Assembly (NCBI RefSeq): GCF_006007965.1
Contig: NZ_CP040748.1
Span: 3,472,001-3,536,000 of the forward strand
Source: Nocardioides jishulii
Lineage (GTDB): Bacteria; Actinomycetota; Actinomycetes; Propionibacteriales; Nocardioidaceae
Length of the DNA: 64,000 nt
Reading direction: 5' to 3'
The notes under the pieces are model-generated. The model was not told where the DNA came from, made no database searches, and saw nothing but the letters and a program-made list of their open reading frames with translations. Positions within the stretch are counted from its first letter, which is position 1; each line of letters begins with the position of its first letter. Below, one piece after another: positions 32,386 through 39,774 of this stretch. Position numbers and translations under genes: made by a program.

Positions 32386-34638
32386 TCAGTCCTGACGCTC
32401 TAGGCGCAGGGGAGGCTTCGGCGTGCCGTTGAGTTCATCCGGTGTGGGCGTGGGTGTCGGCACCGGTGTGGGTGTCGGGGTGGGCGTCGGCGTCGGAGTG
32501 GGCGTCGGCGTGGGGGTCGGCGTCGGGGTGGGCGTCGGCGTCGGCTTCGGCTTCTTCGACGGCTTCGGCTCCTGCGACGGCGCCGGGCGCGGCTGCGGGT
32601 TGCTCGGCGGGGTGTAGCTGCCCTTCGTGGACTCGCCACCGTCGAGGAACTCCGGGTCCGGGAAGTCCTCCACCTCCTCGCCGTCCATCAGCCGATCCAT
32701 GATGGCGGTCCAGGTCTCGGTCGGGTAGCGCCCGCCGTAGAAGGAGGGCAGCCAGTCGTCGAGCTGGTCGTCGCCGTCGCCACGGACGTACATCACCGCG
32801 GTCGACAGCTGCGGCGTGAAGCCGACGAACCAGGACGACGACACGTGCACGTTCTCGCGGTCGGCGCCAGCAGTCGCGGTGCCGGTCTTGCCCGCGGCGG
32901 GGCGGTTGATCTTGCGGGCGGTGGAGCCGGAGCCGTTCTTCACGACGTCCTCGAGCGCGTACACCGTGTCGGCGTTGACCTCGGGGTCGATGGCCTGGCG
33001 GGTCTCGACCTTGCGGCTGAACGAGGTCTCGCCGTCGGCCTCGACGACCTTGGCGACCACGTGGACGTCGGCACGCTCACCGAAGTTGGCGAAGGTGGCG
33101 TAGGCGTTGGCCATGTTGATGGGGCTGACGCGCGCCTTGCCGAGCGTGATCAGCGAGTCCTTCGGGCTGAGGTCTCCGGTCCGCATCGGGATGCCCGGGA
33201 ACTCCGTGTCGGCCTCCTCCGGCGGGAGGCCGGCACGCAGGGCCGTGCGGTAGATCTTGCGCGGACCGTCCTCCATGGAGGCGGACATGTCGACGAACGC
33301 GGTGTTGGTCGACTTCGCGGTGGCCGTGGTCATCGAGACGTAGCGGCCCATGTCGGACGCGCCCTCGCCGGCGTTGTAGACCTTCAGGCCACCGGGGTAG
33401 ACGTAGGGCGAGTTGCCCTGGAAGGAGTCACGCAGGCTGAAGCCCTCCTCGATGGCGGTGGCCACCGTGAAGGCCTTCATCGTGGAGCCCGCCATGCCGC
33501 CGGTCGCGGCCCAGTTGATCTGCGACTGCAGGAAGTCCTGGCCACCGTAGAAGGCGCGCAGGCGTCCGGTGCCGGGCTCGACGGTGGCAGCACCGACGTG
33601 GAGCTGCTTGTCGCCGAAGCCCTCGGGACGCGCCTCGACCACCGCCTCCTCGACCTGCTTCATCATCTCGTCGTTGAGGGTCGTGGTGACGCGCAGGCCA
33701 CCGCCGTCGATCTGCTCCGGCGTGTAGCCCAGCCGCAGGAGCTCGTCCCTGACGAGCTTGAGCATGTGGCCGCGCTGTCCGCCCTGGGCGGACTGGGCCT
33801 TCTGCTTCGGGAAGGCCGGCAGGCGCTTGGACGCGCGGGTCGCCTTCTCGGCGTAGTCCGGGTTGTCGGCGGCCATCCGGCGCAGGGTGTAGTCGAAGCG
33901 CTCCTTCAGCTCGGCCTTCGCCTCGGGGCCGTTGGAAGGGTCGAGCGCGTTGGGGCTGTTCAGGACGCTGGCCAGCACCGCGGACTCACGCAGGTTGATG
34001 TCCTTGACGTCCTTGCCGAAGTACGCCTTCGACGCGGCCTGGACGCCGTAGGCGCCGCGGCCGAAGTAGATGGTGTTGAGGTAACCCTCGAGGATCTCCC
34101 GCTTGCTCATCTCACGCTGGATCTTGAGCGAGAGGATCGCCTCCTTCGCCTTGCGGGTGAGGCGCTGCTCACTGCTCAGGTAGAGGATCTTCACGTACTG
34201 CTGGGTGATCGTGGACCCACCCCCGACCGTCTCGCCGGCCTTCGCGTTGGAGAAGGCGGCGCGCAGGATGCCCTTCGGGTCGATGCCCGAGTCGGTCCAG
34301 AAGGTCTTGTTCTCCGCGGAGACGACTGCGTCCTGGAGATGCTGCGGCATGTCGTCGAGCGGCACCGCGACGCGGTTCTGCTTGACGTAGCGTCCGATCT
34401 CCTTCTCGCCGTCGTCGTAGTAGACGAAGGAGGTCTGGCTCTTGAACTCAGCGTTGGCGTCGGGCAGGTCGATGGTCGTGTAGGCGATCAGGAACGCGCC
34501 GACCGCGCCGACCGCGCCGAGCAGGCCGAGGGCGCACAGCCACAACAGGACCTTGCGCGCGCGCTGACCGGCCGACTTCTTCGGCTTCCGGGGCCGACGG
34601 GTGACCGCCTTGCCGGGGGCTCTACGGGAGTTACTCAC
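32386..34638 (-). CDS. ponA: Class A penicillin-binding protein (glycosyltransferase/transpeptidase)
   Basis: 750 residues: a basic cytoplasmic start and one helix (about 28-53). The GT51 domain carries SAENKTFW with catalytic E109, then GGGSTITQQ. The transpeptidase domain has S385-T-M-K, S443-T-N and K584-T-G. It polymerises and cross-links peptidoglycan on the outer face. The C-terminal 80 residues are a proline/threonine-rich tail of alternating P-T units after a lysine-proline stretch, probably spanning the wall. The GTG at 34638 has no ribosome site, but a TACCCT -10 lies 7 nt upstream, giving a leaderless start. It is divergent from padR-ino1 and followed by a GT87 gene. Confidence 0.94.
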   Translation of the reverse strand: MSNSRRAPGKAVTRRPRKPKKSAGQRARKVLLWLCALGLLGAVGAVGAFLIAYTTIDLPDANAEFKSQTSFVYYDDGEKEIGRYVKQNRVAVPLDDMPQHLQDAVVSAENKTFWTDSGIDPKGILRAAFSNAKAGETVGGGSTITQQYVKILYLSSEQRLTRKAKEAILSLKIQREMSKREILEGYLNTIYFGRGAYGVQAASKAYFGKDVKDINLRESAVLASVLNSPNALDPSNGPEAKAELKERFDYTLRRMAADNPDYAEKATRASKRLPAFPKQKAQSAQGGQRGHMLKLVRDELLRLGYTPEQIDGGGLRVTTTLNDEMMKQVEEAVVEARPEGFGDKQLHVGAATVEPGTGRLRAFYGGQDFLQSQINWAATGGMAGSTMKAFTVATAIEEGFSLRDSFQGNSPYVYPGGLKVYNAGEGASDMGRYVSMTTATAKSTNTAFVDMSASMEDGPRKIYRTALRAGLPPEEADTEFPGIPMRTGDLSPKDSLITLGKARVSPINMANAYATFANFGERADVHVVAKVVEADGETSFSRKVETRQAIDPEVNADTVYALEDVVKNGSGSTARKINRPAAGKTGTATAGADRENVHVSSSWFVGFTPQLSTAVMYVRGDGDDQLDDWLPSFYGGRYPTETWTAIMDRLMDGEEVEDFPDPEFLDGGESTKGSYTPPSNPQPRPAPSQEPKPSKKPKPTPTPTPTPTPTPTPTPTPTPTPTPTPVPTPTPTPDELNGTPKPPLRLERQD
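32440..32555 (-). repeat. Pro-Thr coding simple repeat in ponA
   Basis: A run of imperfect 6-nt units (reverse strand CCGACG/CCCACG-like, forward GTCGGC/GTGGGC) encodes about 20 alternating P-T pairs at the ponA C-terminus. Such repeats can change length by slippage. Confidence 0.75.
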
Positions 34639-34645
34639 GGGAGCA

Positions 34646-34651
34646 AGGGTA
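34646..34651 (-). promoter_or_regulatory. -10 element TACCCT of ponA, leaderless
   Basis: Reverse-strand TACCCT is followed by 7 nt and the GTG start of ponA. The 93-bp gap to padR therefore holds two divergent promoters. Confidence 0.5.
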
Positions 34652-34709
34652 GAGGGCCGATCGAAGTCCGCCCATTGTTCGACCAGACACCCGCGCTGGA
34701 CCGATCCGG

Positions 34710-34728
34710 ATATATCGCTACGATAGAT
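34710..34728 (+). promoter_or_regulatory. padR promoter -10 with overlapping inverted repeat
   Basis: ATATATCG (34710-34717) and CGATAGAT (34721-34728) form an inverted repeat with one mismatch and a CTA spacer. The -10 element TACGAT (34719-34724) lies inside it and ends 7 nt before the padR ATG. This is a good candidate operator for PadR autorepression and possibly for the nearby ponA promoter. Confidence 0.55.
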
Positions 34729-34731
34729 CGC

Positions 34732-35394
34732 ATGTCACGACGCGGCGAGACGATCGAGCTGGCAGTCCTCGGGCTGTTGCACGAGGGTCCGCTGCACGGG
34801 TACGAGATTCGTCGGCGCCTCAACCTCATGCTGGGGTGGGGGCTCGGACGAGTGCTCTCGTACGGGTCTCTCTACCCGGCCCTGAAGAAGATGTCGCGGG
34901 GCGGCCTGATCAGCGAGGACGACTCCGTCCCCACCCTGGTCACCGGGCGTCCCCGGATCGTCTACCGGGTGACCGACGACGGCCGCGCGGCCTTCGCGCG
35001 ACTCATGTCGGAGGCGGGACCGTCCGCCTGGGAGGACGACGACTTCGGGATCCGCTTCACCTTCTTCGCCTCGGCGCCCACCGAGATCCGGCTGCGGGTC
35101 CTGGAGGGCCGGCGTACGCGGCTGGAGGAGCGCCTGGCGCGCGTCAGGGCAGACCTGGAACGTTCGCCCCGGAAGGCCGACCGGTACGCGTCGGAGTTCC
35201 ACCGGCACCGCATCGAGTCCGTGGAGCGCGAGGTCCGCTGGCTCTCCGACCTCATCACCGCTGAACGCGAGCGGCACATGGGCCGGGAGGGCGGCGGCCG
35301 GGCAGCGGGTCGACCCGTGCACCACCCCGAGCAGACCCCAGAACGACAGCCAGAGCACCAAGGACACACGGGTCACGCCCTTCCCGGCGCGTGA
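34732..35394 (+). CDS. PadR family transcriptional regulator
   Basis: 220 residues. The winged-helix domain (about 1-95) has [39 protein letters not shown] and [19 protein letters not shown]-terminal helical dimerisation region follows, and a histidine/proline-rich tail of about 40 residues ([16 protein letters not shown]) that is not typical. It should bind DNA as a dimer and respond to a small ligand. The ATG at 34732 follows a leaderless promoter. It overlaps or abuts nothing, and ino1 starts 29 bp later; from memory the same PadR-ino1 pair occurs in mycobacteria (Rv0047c-Rv0046c). It likely controls inositol synthesis. Confidence 0.88.
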   Translation: MSRRGETIELAVLGLLHEGPLHGYEIRRRLNLMLGWGLGRVLSYGSLYPALKKMSRGGLISEDDSVPTLVTGRPRIVYRVTDDGRAAFARLMSEAGPSAWEDDDFGIRFTFFASAPTEIRLRVLEGRRTRLEERLARVRADLERSPRKADRYASEFHRHRIESVEREVRWLSDLITAERERHMGREGGGRAAGRPVHHPEQTPERQPEHQGHTGHALPGA

Positions 35395-35423
35395 CCCCCA
35401 GCCAATTGATCAAGGAGAGCCCC

Positions 35424-36506
35424 ATGAGCTCAGTACGAGTTGGAATCGTGGGCGTGGGCAACTGCGCCACCTCGCTCATCCAGGGCGTGGAGTACTACAA
35501 GGACGCTGACCCGGCGGGCACCGTCCCCGGGCTCATGCACGTCAAGTTCGGCGAATACCACGTCTCCGACGTGAAGTTCGTCGCAGCGTTCGACGTCGAC
35601 GCCAAGAAGGTCGGCTTCGACCTCTCGGAGGCCATCACCGCCTCCGAGAACAACACCATCAAGATCGCCGACGTGCCGCCCCTGGGCGTCACCGTCCAGC
35701 GTGGCCCGACCCTCGACGGCCTCGGCAAGTACTACTCGATGACCATCGAGGAGTCCGACGCGGAAGCCGTCGACGTCGTGCAGGCGCTCAAGGACGCCGA
35801 GGTCGACGTGCTCGTCTCCTACCTCCCGGTGGGCTCCGAGAAGGCTGACAAATTCTACGCCCAGTGCGCCATCGACGCCGGCGTCGGCTTCGTCAACGCG
35901 CTGCCCGTCTTCATCGCGTCCGACCCCGAGTGGGCCGCGAAGTTCGAGGCTGCCGGCGTCCCGATCGTCGGTGACGACATCAAGTCGCAGGTCGGCGCCA
36001 CCATCACCCACCGCGTGATGGCGAAGCTGTTCGAGGACCGTGGCGTGACGCTGGACCGCACCTACCAGCTCAACGTCGGCGGCAACATGGACTTCAAGAA
36101 CATGCTCGAGCGCGAGCGCCTGGAGTCCAAGAAGGTCTCCAAGACCCAGGCCGTCACGTCCAACCTGACCGGCTCGCTGGCCGGCCTCACCGACAGCCGC
36201 AACGTCCACATCGGTCCCAGCGACTACGTGGCCTGGCTCGACGACCGCAAGTGGGCGTACGTCCGCCTCGAGGGCCGCGCGTTCGGTGACGTCCCGCTCA
36301 ACCTGGAGTACAAGCTCGAGGTCTGGGACTCGCCCAACTCGGCCGGCATCATCATCGACGCCGTGCGCGCCGCCAAGATCGCCATGGACCGCGGCGTCGG
36401 TGGCCCGATCCTCCCGGCCTCGGCCTACCTGATGAAGTCGCCGCCGGTGCAGATGGCCGACGACGAGGGACGCGCCCAGCTCGAGGCGTTCATCATCGGC
36501 GCCTGA
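35424..36506 (+). CDS. ino1: Inositol-3-phosphate synthase
   Basis: 360 residues, the actinobacterial/archaeal size. It has the NAD-binding start [18 protein letters not shown]. The conserved catalytic stretch is [15 protein letters not shown], followed by LNVGGNMDF and TSNLTGS, and then [20 protein letters not shown]. It converts glucose 6-phosphate to inositol 3-phosphate, the precursor of mycothiol and phosphatidylinositol. The ATG at 35424 has AGGAGAG 5 nt upstream; an open frame starts 33 bp earlier inside the padR end. It is co-transcribed with padR and ends at a strong terminator. Confidence 0.95.
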   Translation: MSSVRVGIVGVGNCATSLIQGVEYYKDADPAGTVPGLMHVKFGEYHVSDVKFVAAFDVDAKKVGFDLSEAITASENNTIKIADVPPLGVTVQRGPTLDGLGKYYSMTIEESDAEAVDVVQALKDAEVDVLVSYLPVGSEKADKFYAQCAIDAGVGFVNALPVFIASDPEWAAKFEAAGVPIVGDDIKSQVGATITHRVMAKLFEDRGVTLDRTYQLNVGGNMDFKNMLERERLESKKVSKTQAVTSNLTGSLAGLTDSRNVHIGPSDYVAWLDDRKWAYVRLEGRAFGDVPLNLEYKLEVWDSPNSAGIIIDAVRAAKIAMDRGVGGPILPASAYLMKSPPVQMADDEGRAQLEAFIIGA

Positions 36507-36521
36507 GTCCTTCTGCCTCCC

Positions 36522-36559
36522 GACAGGCCTTGGTGTGCTCCGGCACGCCAAGGCCTGTC
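36522..36559 (+). terminator. Terminator of the padR-ino1 operon
   Basis: A perfect 12-bp stem, GACAGGCCTTGG (36522-36533) with CCAAGGCCTGTC (36548-36559), follows the ino1 stop by 16 bp. It is trailed by GTCCATTTTGG, a short T-run. Confidence 0.85.
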
Positions 36560-36566
36560 GTCCATT

Positions 36567-36594
36567 TTGGCAAACGAACGATCGAGCGTAAGTT
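36567..36594 (+). promoter_or_regulatory. Housekeeping-type promoter of the Tat-protein gene
   Basis: TTGGCA (36567-36572), 16 nt, then TAAGTT (36589-36594) form a good sigma-A-like promoter just past the ino1 terminator. The predicted leader to the ATG at 36653 is about 50 nt. Confidence 0.6.
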
Positions 36595-36652
36595 TGGATT
36601 CAGTCCACCCGTTCGGCGGGATCTCGGGGACCGCCATGCTTCAGGAGCCACG

Positions 36653-37429
36653 ATGCCCCCCGAGTTGTCCTCCGCCGACTCCACGCCCGTCGCCAGCGTT
36701 GTCCCGTCCCGCCGCGGTGTCCTGGCCGGCGCAGCCTGGAGCATCCCGGCGGTCACGATTGCCACCGCCGACAGCGTGACCTCAGTGGGCTACTCCTCGC
36801 AGCCCTCCGGCGGCTGGACGACGCTCGAAGGGCCCGGCGCGTACAACGTCAACGGCCGTCTCCACGTGGCGGACCCGAGCCTGGGCGGCACCCCGCAGCA
36901 CCTCGTCGACTACCCCGACAAGGTGGCCTCGCGCCGCACCCTGGCCGGGCGACGCACCGTCTCGTGGACGATGAGCAGTGGAGCCGGCGGCTTCTACTGG
37001 CGCCCTGACGTCACGGGCGCCACCCGCGGCACCACTCACGACCTGCCCGCGGTCCCGGCGCGGTCGACGCCGGTGGGCGAGGACGTCTTCCTCCCCCTCG
37101 ACAAGGACCGTCTCATCCGCGGCACGACGTCCCACTCGCCCGGCGTCACCATCGACTCGGCCTACGCAGCCATCGTCGGCGACGACTCCGTGGCCACGGT
37201 CTGGTACACGCTGGCAGGCAGCAACAGTCACTTCGAGTGGCGCCCAGACGGCACCGTCACCCACGTGACCCCGGCATCGGTGAGCGGCAACCCCGGCTCG
37301 ATGGGGGCCCTGGGCTACGGGTACTTCCGCCGCAGGAGCCTGTACTACTTCGGCGGTCAGGAGATCTTCTGGGGTGACGCGAGGCCGTACGTCACGTCCT
37401 CCGGGACCGGTCTCTTCGGCACGAACTGA
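36653..37429 (+). CDS. Tat-exported protein of unknown function
   Basis: 258 residues. The N-terminus has a twin-arginine signal (S-R-R-G-V-L at about residues 19-24, then AGAAWSIPAVTIATA). The mature part is beta-rich, with repeated tyrosine/tryptophan motifs (GYSSQPSGGW, GGFYWRPD, SLYYFGGQEIFW). I cannot assign a family; surface or cell-wall proteins of actinobacteria look like this. AGGAG precedes the ATG at 36653 by 6 nt. It has its own promoter and is convergent with the sigma-factor gene on its right. Confidence 0.65.
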   Translation: MPPELSSADSTPVASVVPSRRGVLAGAAWSIPAVTIATADSVTSVGYSSQPSGGWTTLEGPGAYNVNGRLHVADPSLGGTPQHLVDYPDKVASRRTLAGRRTVSWTMSSGAGGFYWRPDVTGATRGTTHDLPAVPARSTPVGEDVFLPLDKDRLIRGTTSHSPGVTIDSAYAAIVGDDSVATVWYTLAGSNSHFEWRPDGTVTHVTPASVSGNPGSMGALGYGYFRRRSLYYFGGQEIFWGDARPYVTSSGTGLFGTN

Positions 37430-37494
37430 GACCCCACGGCCCCCTTGGTGTCATGCGCTTGGCACACAGGGGCCCGCCACTGGCCGTCCCAGGG

Positions 37495-38478
37495 TCAGGC
37501 GTCGAGGACGAGCGGGAGCCCGGCCAACCTGAAGAAGTGGGGGTCCAACCAGCCGACGACGTCGTCGACGAGTCCGTCAGGGCTCACGGTGAGCGCCTGG
37601 AACTGGAACGCCTCGTACTGGCGTCCCTCGCGCAGGTACATGCCCAGCGCCGGCTGCCCGTTCGAACGGGTGGTGAGGTAGCGCAGGTCGCCGGCCGCTC
37701 GGGCCGGGCAGTGCGTGAACGAAAGCAGGGCCGCGTCGCGGGCGCCGACGTAGTGGCGGTCGAAGGGCGGCATCTGCCACGTCACCCCCTCGGACATCGA
37801 GGCGACGATCGCGTCGAAGTCGTGGGCCTCGAAGGCGTCGACGAAGCGGCGTACGGCCTCCCGCTCGACCTCAGTGTCGACGCCCGCCACCCGGCCCCCG
37901 GGGAGACCATTGCCGATCCCGGCCCGTCCGCGTTGGAGCGCCGAGTTGACCGCGGCGACCGACGCGCCGAGCACCTCCGCGGTCTCCTCGGCGGAGAGCT
38001 GGAGCACCTCGCGCAGCAGCAGCGCCGCGCGCTGGTTGGGCGGCAGGTGCTGGAGGGCCGCGATCCAGGCGATGGTCACGTCCTCCCGGGCGAGCAGCTC
38101 ATCCTCGGGGGTGGGCGTGGCCTGCTGCCAGAGCACGGCGTCGGGCAGCGGCTCCAGCCACGCCTCGTCACGCTCGACCAGCTCGGCCGTCGGGTCTCCC
38201 GGCGGAGCCCCAAGACTCTGGGGCAGCACGCGCCGCGACGCCGCGGTGAGGGAGGAGAGGCAGGTGTTGGTGGCGACCTTGTACATCCAGGTCCGCACCG
38301 ACGAACGCCCCTCGAAGGTGTGGAACGCCTTCCACGCCCGCAGGTAGGTCTCCTGCACCGCGTCCTCGGCGTCGGCCAACGACCCGGTCATCCGGTAGCA
38401 GTGCGCCAGGAGCTCCGTACGCAGGTGCGACGTCCGGGCCGCGAAGTCGCCCTGCCGCCCGACGTCATCCTCGCCCAT
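37495..38478 (-). CDS. ECF sigma factor with C-terminal SnoaL-like domain
   Basis: 327 residues. Regions 2 and 4 lie in the first 190 residues: LLAHCYRMTGSLADAEDAVQETYLRAW is region 2, and LPPNQRAALLLREVLQLSAEETAEVLG with SVAAVNSALQRGR is region 4. A C-terminal NTF2/SnoaL-like domain follows (FVDAFEAHDFDAIVASMSEGVTWQMPP). Such long ECF factors (SigG/SigJ type) are self-regulated by that domain and lack a separate anti-sigma. GGGGAGAGTC precedes the ATG at 38478. The VOC gene ends 27 bp upstream, so the two are an operon. Confidence 0.87.
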   Translation of the reverse strand: MGEDDVGRQGDFAARTSHLRTELLAHCYRMTGSLADAEDAVQETYLRAWKAFHTFEGRSSVRTWMYKVATNTCLSSLTAASRRVLPQSLGAPPGDPTAELVERDEAWLEPLPDAVLWQQATPTPEDELLAREDVTIAWIAALQHLPPNQRAALLLREVLQLSAEETAEVLGASVAAVNSALQRGRAGIGNGLPGGRVAGVDTEVEREAVRRFVDAFEAHDFDAIVASMSEGVTWQMPPFDRHYVGARDAALLSFTHCPARAAGDLRYLTTRSNGQPALGMYLREGRQYEAFQFQALTVSPDGLVDDVVGWLDPHFFRLAGLPLVLDA

Positions 38479-38505
38479 GACTCTCCCCCTCACCCACGGC
38501 CGCGG

Positions 38506-38988
38506 TCAGCCGAACGCCCCGGCAGCGGTGGCCTTCTCGACGTCCATCCACAGGATCTCCCAGATGTGGCCGTCGAGGTCGGCGTAGGAACGGCCGTGCA
38601 TGTAGTCGCCCGCCTCCTGCTTGCCGACCTCACGGCCTCCGGCGGCCACGGCCGCGTCGACGAGCCTGTCGACCTCCGCGGCACTTGCGGCGTCGAGGCA
38701 GGTCAGCAGCTCGTGGCTACCGGGCTCGGTGGTCGAGCCCCGGTGGAAGGTGGCGAAGAAGTCGCGGCGCAGCAGCATCGCGTAGATGTTGGGGCCCAGC
38801 TGGAGCGCCAGGGCCTCCCCGTTGCACAGCTGCTCGTCGAACCCGTAGCCCACCGCCGTGAAGAAGGCGCGGGTGGCGTCGAGGTCGGCGACCGGCAGGT
38901 TGACGAAGACCATCGCGTGGCTGAGCCGGTCCGGAGCGGCGGCGTCTGTGCTGGTCCGGGTGGTGTGGGTGCTGCTCTCGGTGCTCAT
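38506..38988 (-). CDS. VOC/glyoxalase family protein
   Basis: 160 residues with one VOC module (AMVFVNLPVADLDATRAFFTAVGYGFDEQ, ending YADLDGHIWEILWMD), where the final E/H-type metal positions are partly visible. It may be a metal-dependent lyase, dioxygenase or resistance protein; the PhnB/YqjT-like pattern suggests no fixed substrate. GGGGAGAGAC lies just before the ATG at 38988, nearly the same ribosome site as the sigma gene that follows in the operon. Confidence 0.82.
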   Translation of the reverse strand: MSTESSTHTTRTSTDAAAPDRLSHAMVFVNLPVADLDATRAFFTAVGYGFDEQLCNGEALALQLGPNIYAMLLRRDFFATFHRGSTTEPGSHELLTCLDAASAAEVDRLVDAAVAAGGREVGKQEAGDYMHGRSYADLDGHIWEILWMDVEKATAAGAFG

Positions 38989-39144
38989 GTCTCTCCCCTT
39001 GTCGTGTCGGCCCCGGGGTCGGGGCCCTCACCGTGTGGACCGACGGGAGAGCCCGAACTCATCGCTGCGAGCGGAACTTCGCGCGAGTACCTCCCTCCCA
39101 CAACCCGGGCCACGCCTCGACGCACCGCTCGACGGGGCCTTGCG

Positions 39145-39624
39145 TCACTGCTCCGCGAGGTGCTTGACCCTGGTCAAGGTCTGCCGCATCCCTGCCTGGA
39201 GCTCGGCCTGGAAGACCGCCTGACCGCCCAGGAACCGGTCGGTCAACGAGATGGACAGCTCGCTCAGCCCCTTGGGGGCCTCACGACGCTGCACCAGGCG
39301 GGTGCCGGTCGGCGTCGGCTGGAGGGTGAACGACCAGGTGGTGCGGTTGTCGTCGATGCGCCAGGCGATCTCACGCCCCGGCTCGTAACGCACCACCCGG
39401 GAGCGGGTGGGCCACACCAGCAGGCCGCGGCGGTTGACGTTGAGCAGCCGGGTCCCTTCGCGGATCTCTCCGCCGCGGACGAAGCTCTTCACGACCTGGG
39501 GGCTCCACTCCGCCAGGCGCGGCAGGTCGCTGACCAGGGGCCACACCTTCTCCGGTGGAGCGGCGACGTCGACGGAATGCTCGATGTGCTTGAGGACCAG
39601 GTGTCGGGTGCCGTCTGTCGCCAT
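39145..39624 (-). CDS. SRPBCC (START-like) superfamily protein
   Basis: 159 residues with the ligand-pocket pattern SVDVAAPPEKVWPLVSDLPRLAEWSPQVV, then WRIDDNRTTWSFTLQPTPTGTRLVQRRE and a C-terminal long helix. These small proteins bind hydrophobic ligands or act as cyclases; the role is unknown. The ATG at 39624 lacks a clear ribosome site; GACACT 9 nt upstream may be a weak -10. It is divergent from mgtA. Confidence 0.75.
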   Translation of the reverse strand: MATDGTRHLVLKHIEHSVDVAAPPEKVWPLVSDLPRLAEWSPQVVKSFVRGGEIREGTRLLNVNRRGLLVWPTRSRVVRYEPGREIAWRIDDNRTTWSFTLQPTPTGTRLVQRREAPKGLSELSISLTDRFLGGQAVFQAELQAGMRQTLTRVKHLAEQ

Positions 39625-39774
39625 GACGGTCAGTGTCGCGGGTCATCCCGGCGTCGGCAAGGTGTGCGGGCACCCCGCTGGTCTTGCCACTGGGCCATGT
39701 CGCCGACGCCCGGCACGGCGTACGTTGGGCGGTGACGAGGCAGCTGCGCTGGTGCGACGACAGGCGGTCCCGAC

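Noticed and set aside
32845-34731. Long forward frame leading into padR
   Set aside because: The part before 34732 is antisense to ponA; the promoter, inverted repeat and family similarity all place the padR start at 34732.
37453-39735. Forward open frame of 760 codons
   Set aside because: Antisense shadow of the sigma factor, VOC and SRPBCC genes; no motif or ribosome site of its own.
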